A stretch of 64,000 nucleotides of DNA from Chamaea fasciata (GCA_029207755.1 JARCOQ010000005.1:46403563-46467562); one strand, 5' to 3'. Positions 1-10,684 are shown, numbered from the stretch's first letter. Notes: a model not told the origin generated them from the letters alone. Made by a program: numbers and translations.

Positions 1-1445
1 ACCTGACTGGTAAGGATTTGCTATATTCCTAGTAAATTAAAGTAATATTTCAGAAATATAATTAGTTTTTAATAAGCCCCCTCATTCTCTTACTTATGTC
101 ATCACTGCATTAGGACCAACACAACAGGGTTTTAACCAGAACTGGGCTGTGGTGGCTGAAATAAGATATTCTAAAAACAAGATTTATAAAAATGTGACAC
201 ATTAGCCCCTAGCAATAGCAACAGTACCACATATAGCTTTTGTATAATGCATGAACACAGGATTACTTCCATGAATCAACAGTTTTGCATTAAAGTATAA
301 AATCATCATCACATGGATAACTAAAAGTGAAGATTGGTTAGAAAAGAAGAAATTTTACTTTACACGAGTATTTGTACCTCCAGTATAGAAAGAGATTATG
401 AAGGTCAAAGAACAATCCTATTACTTAAGTTACATAACTCAAAGTAGGGTGCATGTCAATGTAGAAACAACATGGAAAGATGACTGCTGTTTTGTGTTTA
501 TTCACTGCTTCTAACTCAGATTGTTTATTTAAAGTACTTCTGCTCTAAACTGCTTTTGGAAAAGAAATTTTTTCACACAAAGTCTAATTTTTTCTACCAG
601 AAGTCAAGAAAGACATTTTTAAAAACCAATTCTATGCGATGCTCTGCAGATGAAACAAGATCCTTCTCTTGCAAAGATCCCAGCATAGATTACCAATCTC
701 AAACACCTAAGAGCGAGAAGCTGGGGAATCACTTCCCAGTCTGACCAAGCTACTGCCCTCAGCTGAGGTGATCTGACCACTGTGGGGCATCACCAAGTCC
801 TCAGGCACCATGTGTATTAAATGCTGCACCATACTGAGGGTCAACAGAAGCAAGCAGCAGCTTCGCTTTGCTTGTGAAAGAATTTAGGAAACTGTTTAAA
901 AAAGAAAGAAGCTTCTCAATTTTCTGTTAACTTCAGTAGCCTTTAGTCCCTCTAATAATCAAAAACTAAAATCTCAATGCAGTTAACTATTTAAATGGGG
1001 GAAAAATTGCTACTTGGGGGGTTATGGCTTGCTCTCTAGCTTATGTTTTAAACAGCATATATTTTTAAATGAACATTAACAATACTTTTATTACAGAAGC
1101 ATAGGCCTGCAGTACTACCCTTAAATATCAAGGCCAAAGGATTTCAACAAAATTTTCAACCTAGGAACATCACTTGCTTGTACATACAGTAAAACATGAC
1201 ATATTTAGGGAAATATACTTCAAAGGGAAATTTAACACTCCTCAGCCAAGCTTTCCAGACCAGGACTACCTAATGTTAGTTTCTTATTTCCACAGCTGAG
1301 CATTTACAGAGAATATCAACTATACTAACACTTCCTCTACAGACACCTTTCCCTTTGAAACCCATGTATCGAGTTTCCTCTTCGACGTTTCATTTTCTTT
1401 GAAGTTTTAGCCAATTAACTGGTCAATGCAAATGAATCAATAAGT

Positions 1446-1465
1446 AAAAAAAAAAAAAAAAAAAA
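1446..1465 (+). repeat. Poly-A run (A20)
   Basis: Twenty consecutive A residues. No recognisable retroelement body lies immediately upstream, so this is annotated only as a mononucleotide repeat. It could be the tail of a decayed retroposed copy, but nothing in the sequence proves that. Confidence 0.85.
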
Positions 1466-4400
1466 TCACGTTAAAAGATGGCATCTTTAGCAAGATCCCA
1501 CAGGGTTTCTCTCAGTATCAGAGCTCTCAGATGACTGTGATCGCAATAGGGAGATTCTCGCTATCTTCCAAAAGGTACATCAGAAGCAGCCCAAATGCTT
1601 CTTCACCACTGTGATAACTGAACATACTCTATTCCTCGTCCTTCTTCCAAGTATCCAGGAAGATTACTTCTGACAAGGTACCTGAGACATGCTTTTCAGC
1701 CTGTGCACTCAACAGAATCAATGGTACTATGACAATTTTCACTAGCTGAGAACTGTGTTCAAAACCTCTGAGTGCAAACCCTCAGGGTACACGATGCTTC
1801 CTGCCCCTGCCCTACGCTTCCCTGTGCATACCATCACTGCAGAGCTGCTGCGTTGCCCCAGACAGCTCTGTAAGGAACAAAAATGGTAACAGCAAGGAAT
1901 GGGCACAGCCAAGAACCAGAGGTGTAAAGGGCATATTTCAACCAGGTACGCCCAAGGATTATCCTCCACTTGTTGGTGGATGCTTATGAAAGGAACATGA
2001 TGCAGACAGCATTAAACAGTTAAACTTGCTATTAATGTGCTGTGACTAATTCATACACAAAGTATTTAAAGGACAAGTATGGAGCTGTCTGGCAGGGTGC
2101 TGAGATGCTACATTGCAGGCTGTGGTTTGGAAGCACTCAAGTCACAGCAGCACGTGATGATTCCAAAATCTGTATCTTGCGCTAAGGGTCTGTTAATCTT
2201 TCACACAAGTTAAGGATACTCCTGCCAACAACAAAAATTAGGATCAATAGAATTCAGGCAGAATATGACAGATGTAATATTTCATGTTCTTTCCATATTT
2301 TAATGCTTAAAGAAGTGCAACTTTGCAGCATGGAGACAACATTAAAGATTTATTTTCATTTTGCACAAGTATGTAAAAACGACATGGATAGTTACTTATT
2401 TAAATTAATAAGCAGTGGGTTATTATAAAATGGTTAGTGCAACAGGTTTTTAGACCTGTCACCACCTGTTAAACATAATGCTTTTATGTGAATTTTTAAC
2501 AAAGATGAGGTTTGGAAGTTTTTTTATAATATGCTTCCTGTAGAGCCAATCTTTGCTTCTGAAATACCCAGGCTGGGCATAACATGGATTAGAATTGAGA
2601 AGTAGTCACAAAAGCCTACAGAAATCCTTGAATTCTTGTTTCTTGCTAGTGCTAAGAGCCAAATCCCTACCACACTCAGATTTTAAAGAAAAATAATAAC
2701 TTACATCTAGTTTATAATAGCTTCAGTAAAAATACAATGAATCATATAATACTTCCCTCGGGTTTTGCTGAAGCATTTTTCTGTGTGACTATTCAATCTG
2801 ATATCTACTTACCTCTGTGGTGGTTTATTAATATTAGTACAGAAAATTGAAGTTCTATATATTTTGATCGCATAATAATAACACAGGTGCTTCACAGACC
2901 AATTGGGTACTCACTAATAATGTACTTTCCAGGTGGCTGCACTATTAACAAAGTAACACTTTTCCAAGGTTTCAGAATTATATCTGAAAACATTCCTGGA
3001 AAACAAAAGCACTAACAAAGTGCAACAATGGCAAAACAGCCTTTGATTACAGGATCCTGAAGGAAATAATTAGACAGTTTTCAGTTAACTTAAAAATTAA
3101 GTGTTTTAATTATTTGCAAACTGGTATTTACCAGCATATTTATTTATGCTGTGACATTATCTAAAATTGTATAAACAGTAAGAATTTACTAGACTATTTT
3201 TACACACATTTTTCATGATTATTTTTAAAATTATTGAGAGCTTTAATATGAATTTCAGTGCAGTAAGATGAAGCTTGAGAACAGTGAGATGATCACACAT
3301 AACAACAGTAAAACTTCTAGAATTAAAATTATTCCTATTATTCATGCATACACACATACAGAAACACACATTTTAGTATTATATAATAATTCCTGATGAA
3401 TGCTGTAACTGACTGCATTTTCCTTTATTGGGAACAATTGCACCCAAATATTTTTGTGGCTTAGCAATTTACCAGTGGCTTGTACTATCATTGCATTGAG
3501 ATACTTAAAGGTATTGTGTGTAATAGTGTTCTTCATTGAACAGATACATGAAGAAGAAAGAAATTATCTTCAGTATACCCATGGTGAAAGAAACATATTC
3601 TCACTGATATCATTGCAAAAGCTTTACTTCAAAGTGCACAGAACCAGCTAAGGCAGCACACATGCAAATACCCAGAAGCACTGAAGGTCTGACTCCTGAC
3701 TCTGCATCAGGAGGACCAGCAAACCAACTGAAGAGTTTAGACAATCATCTACATTTGGACAAGCAAAACAAGTGTTTACCACCTTCACATTTCACCACGT
3801 TTAAATCTACTGCAAAACTAAATGTTTATTCTCTGTTGCAGAGAAGCACTTTCTGGAAAAAAGAACTTCAAAATTTAAACAATGGTCTAAAATCTTCTGT
3901 CAAAGAGGCAAAACTCCCTGCTGACTTCATCTGCTATTATTGCAGCCATTATTAAATTTAGCCTTTTTACAGCCTCAGAACTTAAACCATTCTAAACAAT
4001 AGAAGAAACTCTCTCAATGTTTGATGACTGAAGGAAACAAGAACAGAACAAAGAACAAACCAATTACACGTAACAAACTTTATATAAATCACATTGGATT
4101 TCCTGCATCAAAAAGCTGGGAAAAAAGTAAGAACAGAGACATATCTTTCCTTAACATGTCCCAGTTAAATGTTTCTAGAAAGCAAGACAAAGACAAGGCC
4201 TGGGAGAACGAACTTTCATCTCAAGCTTCCCAAGACCCCACCAGAAACTTATATCAGGCACTGCTGATAAGCCCACAGCATGTGTGGTACATTTAGAAAA
4301 ACCAGGATGGTTACAATTACTTAGATCTGGACCAGCTGGACTTTCCAGTTGGTTTTCCCAAAGGAAAAGTCTTCTTATTTTAGCAAGGGATCATGAAAGT

Positions 4401-5224
4401 CTTGGAAACAGGCCAAGATATGAATATCCACAAGGGAAAAAAAGTACAGTCATAACCATCCACAAAGTGACCATATTCCAGTGCTGAAGAATGATTTCTA
4501 ACATTGAGCAAGTGCCCTTAAGTGATAGCACAGCCAGAGATTTTAGATTTTAGAAGTGTATCCTCAGATACACTGTCATTGCTCATTACCTCTTCTCTTA
4601 ATCAAGCTGTGTTTCGGGCATTTGACTTTAACCCAAACTCAGTTCTCAGGGCACAGATATACTGGGATTTGATTCCTAATGAAAAAGAGATGAATGCTGG
4701 GTATTGTTAACGCTGATAACCCTGTGGCCTCTATGTTCTTGTAATCCTCTTGAGATAACACAGAGATACTATCCAACCCCAAAGGATGGGCTAAGCAGGG
4801 ACCAAATATCATTTGCCTTTACAAAAGGCATAGCAAAACTCCTAAAGATGTTCCTCAGTCAACAGAGCTAGAAATAGCCCACCAGTAAGAGGCTGAAGGC
4901 AATAAGGAAGAAATGGAAGAAGAACAGATATGGTCCTGGATTTTCTCCATGCTTGAGCATTTGCATAACAATAAGAATCTCTTTGACTCTTGTGATCAGA
5001 GGACACAGACAATCTCCAGGAGATATACCAGCACTTCTCAATCAAGAATCACCATTCCTTTATCAAGGAAGAGAGGCTACCTGCCTGGTGATTTTCCTTT
5101 GGTAAAGGTTTGTTCAACACCAGTATCATCACTTTCTTAGGCCAGACATAGCAATTGCTATCTGCAACTAACATGAAGCTACCTGAAATGTTGAAAGATA
5201 CTTCACTTCAGAGAAATTCATTGT

Positions 5225-5245
5225 CTTGTTGACAATGTCAACAAG
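5225..5245. repeat. 9-bp inverted repeat with 3-nt spacer
   Basis: CTTGTTGAC and GTCAACAAG flank AAT. The arms are perfect complements. The repeat is short enough to be chance in 64 kb, and no associated gene is seen. Confidence 0.7.
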
Positions 5246-6477
5246 ATCTTTAACAGAATGCTCAAGTTTGTCAGAGTGAATCCAGCCCAAATTTGAGGGT
5301 TTTTTAAAATGAAGAATCATTGGAGAGAGGACGAAATGTTTTTCTACCTGACTGAAGGACTTTTAGAAAAATTCTACTGCTCCAGAGTATGTAAAGAGAA
5401 AAGAAGGAAAACAACCCCAACCCAACACCATGTGTCTCCTCCCAGAGTACTTGGCAGTATATAAGCCCATATCAAAAGCACTATGAGCACTGAAACTGAC
5501 CCAAAAATGCCCCACTGTGTTTACATGTAATCTGTAAACCAAGACAATCTCCAAGAGCAATTCAAACATAGGTGCAGACTGATACTCTACTAAGTAGTTG
5601 AGAATAAGGTATGTGAAGACCTACACCTTTGAACTGCAGTGCCCAAAAATAGCTTAACAAGCAGAAAACCTCTAATGAACTTACCACATTTTGAATCTTT
5701 TCTCCTCAAAGGGAAAAAAAAAATACAGAAAGACTATGGATAGAGACAGCAAGCAAACTAAGACAATTAAACACCTTTCCTAGCTTAATTACCTCGTCAA
5801 AGCCAGATTTATCTGAAGCATAACCCTTTGATACTTGGAACCATGACTACTGTCTTGTAGACAAGCTGGCATAGTTGGCACAAGGACTAAAAGACCAAGT
5901 ACAAGCATCCCTCTGCTATTGCCTACACAAAAGGAAAAATTGCATTGGATCGTAAAGAGTGCCAGTATGGTACAATTTTCTGAAGGTGTTATTCTCTGGA
6001 ATTTCACTGTGATTGCTTAAAAATAAGCTTGCAGCTCGTAGAACTGTGAAGACAACATTGAAAATGTGAACTACTATAAGCCAATATGTTCCCTAATGTA
6101 CAAGCAATACCAAATCACATCCCTCAAAGTAAAAACTGGCCAGTTCATCACAACGAGTGTTGATTTGGAAGACTAATATAAATTTTCAACATTTAATAAG
6201 CAGAGCATTATGATAATAGGATCATTAGAAAAAAAAAATCTAGTCATGATTGGTATTTGGCAAGTGGACTCAGAATGGTGCCGTTCATTCTCATCTCTGC
6301 TTTAACTTGCAGTCTGCATGCAGAGCAGGTCTCAGGATCAAGAGCCAAAAGAGCTTAAGTCCAAGGCTTGACAGCTTCTCAGTCTGCCTAAAGCAAGGTG
6401 GGAGTTCACTGCTCGTGTAGAATATTATTCACTTTGCCTATCACTAACATGTAACAAATAAATACAAAGATCCTTAC

Positions 6478-6498
6478 CAAAATGCCAATTGTTCAATG
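6478..6498 (-). other. Candidate 21-nt microexon (minus strand)
   Basis: On the minus strand, 21 nt are bounded by a strong 3' splice site (pyrimidine-rich TTTTGCTTTGTTTCAG) and a strong 5' splice site (TTTTG followed by GTAAGGAT). The length is a multiple of three. Two of three frames are open, one being blocked by an immediate TGA. A TGC lies just before the acceptor AG, the arrangement known for SRRM4-dependent neuronal microexons. It lies downstream, in minus-strand sense, of the CpG-island promoter and of a second exon candidate at 6701-6825. No homology is recognised. A chance pairing of splice-like sites is quite possible. Confidence 0.2.
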
Positions 6499-6700
6499 CT
6501 GAAACAAAGCAAAACCTGCATCCTCCAGAGTGATGGAAAGAAATGAAAATAACATTTCTGACAAGGAATTCTGATTCCTTCAACACTGAAGTGTCTTGTT
6601 CTTGGACTGTAAACGAAATCATGGCTGAACCAGGTCACAGCTCCCTCTTAAGTTCCTCAGCAGCAAAACTTTTACCTAGAGCCAGTTTGTAGGTTCTTAC

Positions 6701-6825
6701 TTCAGTGCAGCCACCTTTGATGGCGGCTCCATTGCCGATTCTGTTCCCAGTTTTCACATCCTCTACCCTCCCTTTTTAACTCCATGTGCCCACTTCCAGT
6801 TAGAGGTGTCATTCTTCCCTCCCCC
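6701..6825 (-). other. Candidate exon with a possible start codon (minus strand)
   Basis: On the minus strand the segment begins after a good acceptor (CTTACCATTTTCTTGGGCAG) and ends at a good donor (CTGAA followed by GTAAGAACC). Within it, at 6732-6730, is an ATG in favourable context (GGCAATGG) that opens MEPPSKVAAL and then runs into the donor in phase 2. This patch is more GC-rich than its surroundings. If spliced to the 21-nt segment at 6478-6498 the frame stays open. It would be the first coding exon of a gene started at the CpG island about 2 kb upstream. The peptide is not one I recognise, so this is inferred from splice-site quality and position only. Confidence 0.25.
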
Positions 6826-7336
6826 CTGCCCAAGAAAATGGTAAGAGGAAAAGCAGCAGACCCTCGGCTTTCTGCCTTAATTTTGGAGTACTGCATTTCA
6901 GCACTTCCTAAGTAGAATGAATATGCATAGTACATTTTAATTTGCCTTCTTACTGTATAAATGTATCTCTTCCTGACTATCATATCTCCTTTCTCTGGAA
7001 AAAAAAATTATAAAGGAGCCCACCAATAGTGCAGAAAGCAGAGCTTACTTCAAATACATCAGAGAGCTCTTCCAGTTCTCATCCATCAACCATTTGCACA
7101 AATTCTTGAAATGGAACTTCTCAGGTGTGTAAAGTTAAGAGGGTGTGGGAGCAACAGCACAACTGCAGCTCGTATGCGTTATACTCACGTATCAAAAAGA
7201 ACAGATCTCTTAGTGAGCAACTGCCAACAGACCAAAATTTTCTGCTAAAATCACTTATTCTTCATTTTTTTTTTCAGAGCACCACTGTAATTTTTCGAAT
7301 GCTATCAGAATGGAGCTTTAATTCATTATCCTAATT

Positions 7337-8013
7337 TTGCACCATAGGATCAAGGCTTTGTATCGAGCAAACAAGTATCAATTTCACGAGTGCTTACAAT
7401 TTGCGATCACATTTATACAGGGAAAAAAAAGGCATATGAACAACCCTCCACTGAGGTGGTTTTTTTTTTTTTTTTTTCTATCAGGCGACTATAATTTATA
7501 TTTTGGTATATACAGAAGAAGACACAAACTGGTCCTTAAAGTGTATTCAAATGGCAAGTTACTATCCATCATGCCAGGGTCTGACAGTATTTTGCACCTC
7601 GTTAAAAGAGCAAGTCAAAACGTTCTTAAAGGAACCATAAGATACATTCTATCAGCAATTCTGCCACAGATGGACACTGTAGCATTCCTCATTAGTAGCG
7701 CTGCTCTTAACAACGCTACGGAGCACACCTTGATTTTGTGCACGTTGGCACGCATTGCCACTGCTCGCACAGCTAAAGGAATTTTGCAAGGCACATGGCA
7801 ACATGCATCACTCCACATGCTAAAAATGCTCAGGAAAACTGTTACTGTATGTGTGCAGCAAACTAAATTCCGCATTAAATTCTCAGGTACCGTTTGTCTC
7901 CCAGTACCAATACAGATTTCTGGCCATACGGTACTATACCTGTTCGTTACTATGTATCTTTCATACATGAACCTTTTCTGAGATACGGAAACATAAACCA
8001 TCATTCTGATCAT
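7337..8013. other. Segment open on both strands, shoulder of the CpG island
   Basis: The plus strand has the longest open frame of the window (214 codons, 7337-7981) and the minus strand has a 132-codon frame (7615-8013) over the same bases. The plus-strand frame runs through a T18 tract (7460-7477) as a string of Phe, starts at an ordinary ATG and shows no domain, signal peptide or family resemblance. CpGs are more frequent here than further left, as expected on an island shoulder. I read it as non-coding promoter-flanking or first-intron DNA rather than a gene. Confidence 0.5.
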
Positions 8014-8430
8014 TACACACTTCTGCGTTTAATCCCTTTTGTTTCCTCCTTTTTCTTTCTTTTTCTTCCCCCCCCCCTCCACAACCGTAACACTTCGCCC
8101 AACTAGCGTTCCTGAAATACTGAGCAGACAACCAGCGATGCCGTGAAGGCAAGACCTCGCTTAGCAAGTTTCGGACCCGGGCACACCCCGGCCAAGTTAC
8201 CAGACCCAAGCAAATAAAGCTTTGCAGCGCGCACACGGGCACCAACCCCCTGACAGCCGCTGCTGCGGGCTCTGCGCGCCGCGCTGCCGCTCTCTCGTGC
8301 GGCACAAGAGGTGGGTGCCCACCTTCCCCCTCCCCTGGGATTAATCACCGCTCCCAACGGCTCGGCGGGACGGCACCGGGGCGGGCGGGGCTGCCCGGGA
8401 CGCCCTGTTCCCGCGGCCACGCCGGCCCGC

Positions 8431-8447
8431 TGAGAACTCACCGGCCG
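8431..8447 (-). other. Alternative minus-strand 5' splice donor
   Basis: Read on the minus strand, GCGGCCG is followed by GTGAGTTCTCA, matching the consensus donor at six intronic positions. It lies about 400 bases downstream (minus sense) of the donor at 8837. It could end an alternative or extended first exon. RNA evidence would be needed to choose between them. Confidence 0.4.
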
Positions 8448-8836
8448 CTAGCACTGCCTCCGTCAGGCGGCTCAAACTCCGTCCGCCCCGCCGCCCACCG
8501 CTGCCCCGTGGCCGCCTCCCCGCCGACCCCCGCCCGCCCCGGAGCGCGGCGCCCCGCAGCGCCGCCGGGCGGGAGCTGCCGCCGCCGCTCGCCCCGCCGG
8601 CACCGGCGAGGCGGGCGAGGGTTGACATAATCCTGCGAACGCAGCAACCGCAGGCGCCGCCGGCTCCCGCCCGCCCGCCCGTCCCCTGGGGTCCGCTCCC
8701 GGCGCTTCCCCGCGCCCGGGGCCGGGGGGACGACGACACCCGCTCCGGGATGCGCGGCGGGGCGGGGGCGGTACCCGGTGGCCCCGCGCCCGGCCCCCCG
8801 TGCTCGCCCTGCACCTCCCCTGGCCCCCGGTCTCAC

Positions 8837-8960
8837 CTAGGAGCGGCGGCGGCGGGCTGAGCTGCCGAGCCCGGCGGGGGCGGGGAGGGAGGAGAGAGGG
8901 GGGCCCCGACGTCTGCTCCGCAGCCGCTACCCCTCCGCGCTGAGCATCTTCCCCGCGCCC
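8837..8960 (-). other. Probable untranslated first exon (minus strand), donor at 8837
   Basis: On the minus strand this GC-rich segment ends in GCTCCTAG followed by GTGAGACC, a textbook 5' splice site. It contains a tiny upstream open frame (ATG at 8947-8945, six codons, stop ending at 8927) and no long frame with good codon character. It therefore looks like 5'UTR. The right-hand limit is only an estimate, since start sites in CpG islands are dispersed. If correct, transcription proceeds leftward across 1-8.8 kb. An alternative minus-strand donor at 8442 may serve a longer or alternative exon. Confidence 0.4.
8876..8903 (+). other. G-run cluster with G-quadruplex potential
   Basis: Four G-runs (G5, G4, G3 and G6) are separated by 1, 1 and 9 bases on the plus strand. 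The two short loops favour a parallel quadruplex, while the third loop is slightly longer than the usual limit. It falls within the proposed minus-strand first exon, so the G-rich strand would be the template strand of that transcript. This is a structural prediction only. Confidence 0.4.
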
Positions 8961-8970
8961 CGCGGTGAGT
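8958..8970 (+). other. Plus-strand 5' splice donor inside the CpG island
   Basis: CCCCGCG is followed by GTGAGTCAGG on the plus strand, with the exon ending at 8964. This is as good a donor as the minus-strand ones and points to the right. It is the main sequence hint that the island may be bidirectional. No downstream plus-strand exon could be identified, so it may be chance in GC-rich DNA or may belong to a promoter-associated non-coding RNA. Confidence 0.3.
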
Positions 8971-9041
8971 CAGGCAGGGAGAGCGCCGCGGAGCCGCGCA
9001 CACCGGAGCCCCCGCCGCCCTCCCCGTCCGGCCGCCGCCGC

Positions 9042-9171
9042 CGCGCGCGCGCCCCCGCCGACCCCCCGGGCCCCCCTCCCGCTTTCCGCGGGGCCGCGCG
9101 CGCGCGCCCGGGGCCGCGCTGCCCGCGGGGGGGAGGGGCGGAGCGGGACGGGGGCGCGCGCGCGCGCGCGC
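9042..9171. repeat. Three alternating CG tracts (Z-DNA-prone)
   Basis: Alternating CG dinucleotide runs occur at 9042-9052, 9095-9107 and 9154-9171, the last being nine GC units. Alternating CG is the classical sequence that adopts left-handed Z-DNA under negative supercoiling. Three tracts within 130 bases beside the likely start site suggest a supercoil-sensitive upstream promoter, although they also follow from extreme CpG density. Confidence 0.7.
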
Positions 9172-9438
9172 TCACCGCGGCTCGGTGCGGTCCCGGCTGC
9201 GGCGGGCGGGAGCTGCCGCGGCACCTCCCCCGGCCCCCGCCGTTACTATGGATATGGGCCCTGCGCGCCCCCGCGCCCACCGCGCGGGCGGGGCGCTCCC
9301 GCGCGGCGCCGCTGCCCCGGGCCTGGCGGGGGCCGCCGAGCGGAGCCGGGGTGGCACGGGGGCCAGGGGAGCCGCCGGCGAAGCTCCGTCCCCGCCGCCG
9401 GCTGGCGAACGCCTTCCCTTGCTCCCTCGGCAGAATCA

Positions 9439-9492
9439 CTTCTTTTTTTTTTTTTCTTTTTTTTTTTTTTTCTTTTCTTTTCTTTTCTTTTC

Positions 9493-9540
<48 letters not shown>
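9439..9540 (+). repeat. 102-base pure pyrimidine tract with (TTTTC)n and T34
   Basis: Every base from 9439 to 9540 is T or C. It contains a regular TTTTC array (C residues every five bases from 9472 to 9502) and ends in 34 consecutive T residues (9507-9540). The complementary strand is all purine, so intramolecular triplex (H-DNA) formation is possible. It abuts the right edge of the CpG island. Such tracts are length-polymorphic and error-prone in sequencing, so the exact T count should be treated as approximate. Confidence 0.9.
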
Positions 9541-9544
<4 letters not shown>

Positions 9545-10684
9545 CAAGTGTCTAAATAAATATCTTCCGAGCTCGAATTCCTGAGTTAATACGAACAAAT
9601 AAGCATCCTGCGGGATTGTTTACTTCAGTGACTGCATCCCATTAACCAGCACCCGTGCTGCCTAATAAATGAAATAAAATACAAAAGATAATACCCCTAT
9701 AATTTAACTTTACAAAATGTCAGAGGACAGAGTTGCACTTTCAGTCTCCCATGGCAGCTCTTATCTCTTACCCTGCTTCCCTGAGGAAGTTACACACTTG
9801 ATGGCTGAGCACATTATCTGACAAGCTCAGCCAGTGGAGACTGGAAGAATCATTTTACCAACTGAAAAAATTTTACTCAGTTACAGCAGGTGAATTGATG
9901 GGGAGGATGTGGTTAGTAACGCCTGCTGCATTTCTCCAGCCCACTCCAGGCAGATCTAACCCAGACATCAGCCAGGCAGGTGCCTCAGGCCCCAATCCTG
10001 CCTTTGGAGGCATTCTGTCTCCTCTGAAATAAAATCCTCAATAAACAAGTGGAAAAAACCTAAGTGTTTCTCTCTGGGCAGCATAGCTTTACACAGACAA
10101 GTCACAGTGCTGAAATTCAGTAGCATTTTCCGCCTCTGCAAGAGGAAGAGCAGGGATGGATGATGTAGGAGCTGCAGATCCAGCACACCAGCAAGGCAAA
10201 CTTCCCAGGCATACAAGTTCATAGTCAGACTTCTCAGAGACCTCACACTGAATAAGTGTAGAAACCTAATTTACTAGCCCTTTTGTCTGGCATGTTCAAC
10301 TGCATGTGCTTATATAGAACTTCAAGCATAGATGGCTTTGAGCACCAAAATAAATCGTATTTGAGGGTCTGAGTATATGTCCCTCAGAGCATTAATTAGG
10401 TCTCAAACTAGTGCTTAGCTGCATTTTTTCAAAAGCAAGTATTTCAAGGAGTAAATTATCATATTCACTTATGGTTCTCTTGGTTACATAGAGTGTTAAT
10501 AACACGCACGTAGCCACAAGCTCAGCAACGTGTAGTGGGTTGGCTGGACTGACTCAACCACGAGATAGTGCTGACTTTGAATGCACTGGTATGTGTGTGA
10601 GTAAAGACACCAGCGTTTGCCTATGAATCACGAAGATCAACTGCTGATTATTTAAGAGTTGAAAGGAATGCTTAAAGTATGCTT

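Larger units (their letters stand above)
1..6477. other. AT-rich non-coding stretch, left of the CpG island
   Basis: I read both strands for coding exons and saw none that resembles a known protein. Open frames here are under 100 codons, have no domain-like composition and overlap frames on the other strand. If the gene driven by the CpG island at 8.1-9.4 kb runs on the minus strand, this stretch would be its first intron(s) or further downstream exons. One marginal exon candidate (5793-5922) is described under findings. No tRNA or interspersed repeat was recognised. An A20 run and a small inverted repeat are listed separately. Confidence 0.6.
8105..9435. promoter_or_regulatory. CpG island / housekeeping-type promoter
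   Basis: About 1.3 kb of very GC-rich, CpG-dense sequence sits abruptly in AT-rich surroundings. It contains many GC-box-like GGGCGG/GGGGCGGGG runs (for example about 8379-8393 and 8755-8771), an AP-1-like TGAGTCA at 8967-8973, long CG-alternating tracts and G-runs. No convincing TATA box was seen, which is typical of CpG-island promoters with dispersed start sites. Splice donors in both orientations suggest first exons on the minus strand and perhaps also the plus strand. Long Arg/Ala/Pro/Gly-rich open frames occur on both strands here, but these are a composition effect. In unmethylated germline DNA such islands usually mark a transcription start. The gene itself cannot be named from this window. 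Confidence 0.9.

Noticed and set aside
7337..7981. 214-codon plus-strand frame as a protein-coding gene
   Set aside because: It contains a poly-Phe string from a T18 tract, overlaps an antisense frame, and shows no splice, domain or family evidence.
8340..9560. Several overlapping 60-196 codon frames on both strands of the CpG island, rich in Arg, Ala, Gly and Pro
   Set aside because: They overlap each other in many frames, have no domain character, and are expected because stop codons are rare in very GC-rich DNA. Those reaching the pyrimidine tract end in poly-Phe, Leu and Ser strings.
10531..10650. GTAGTGGGTTGGCTGG as the start of an avian retroviral LTR
   Set aside because: Only the first few bases resemble LTR starts remembered from bird ERVs. 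No matching 3' end, polyadenylation signal or second LTR was seen.
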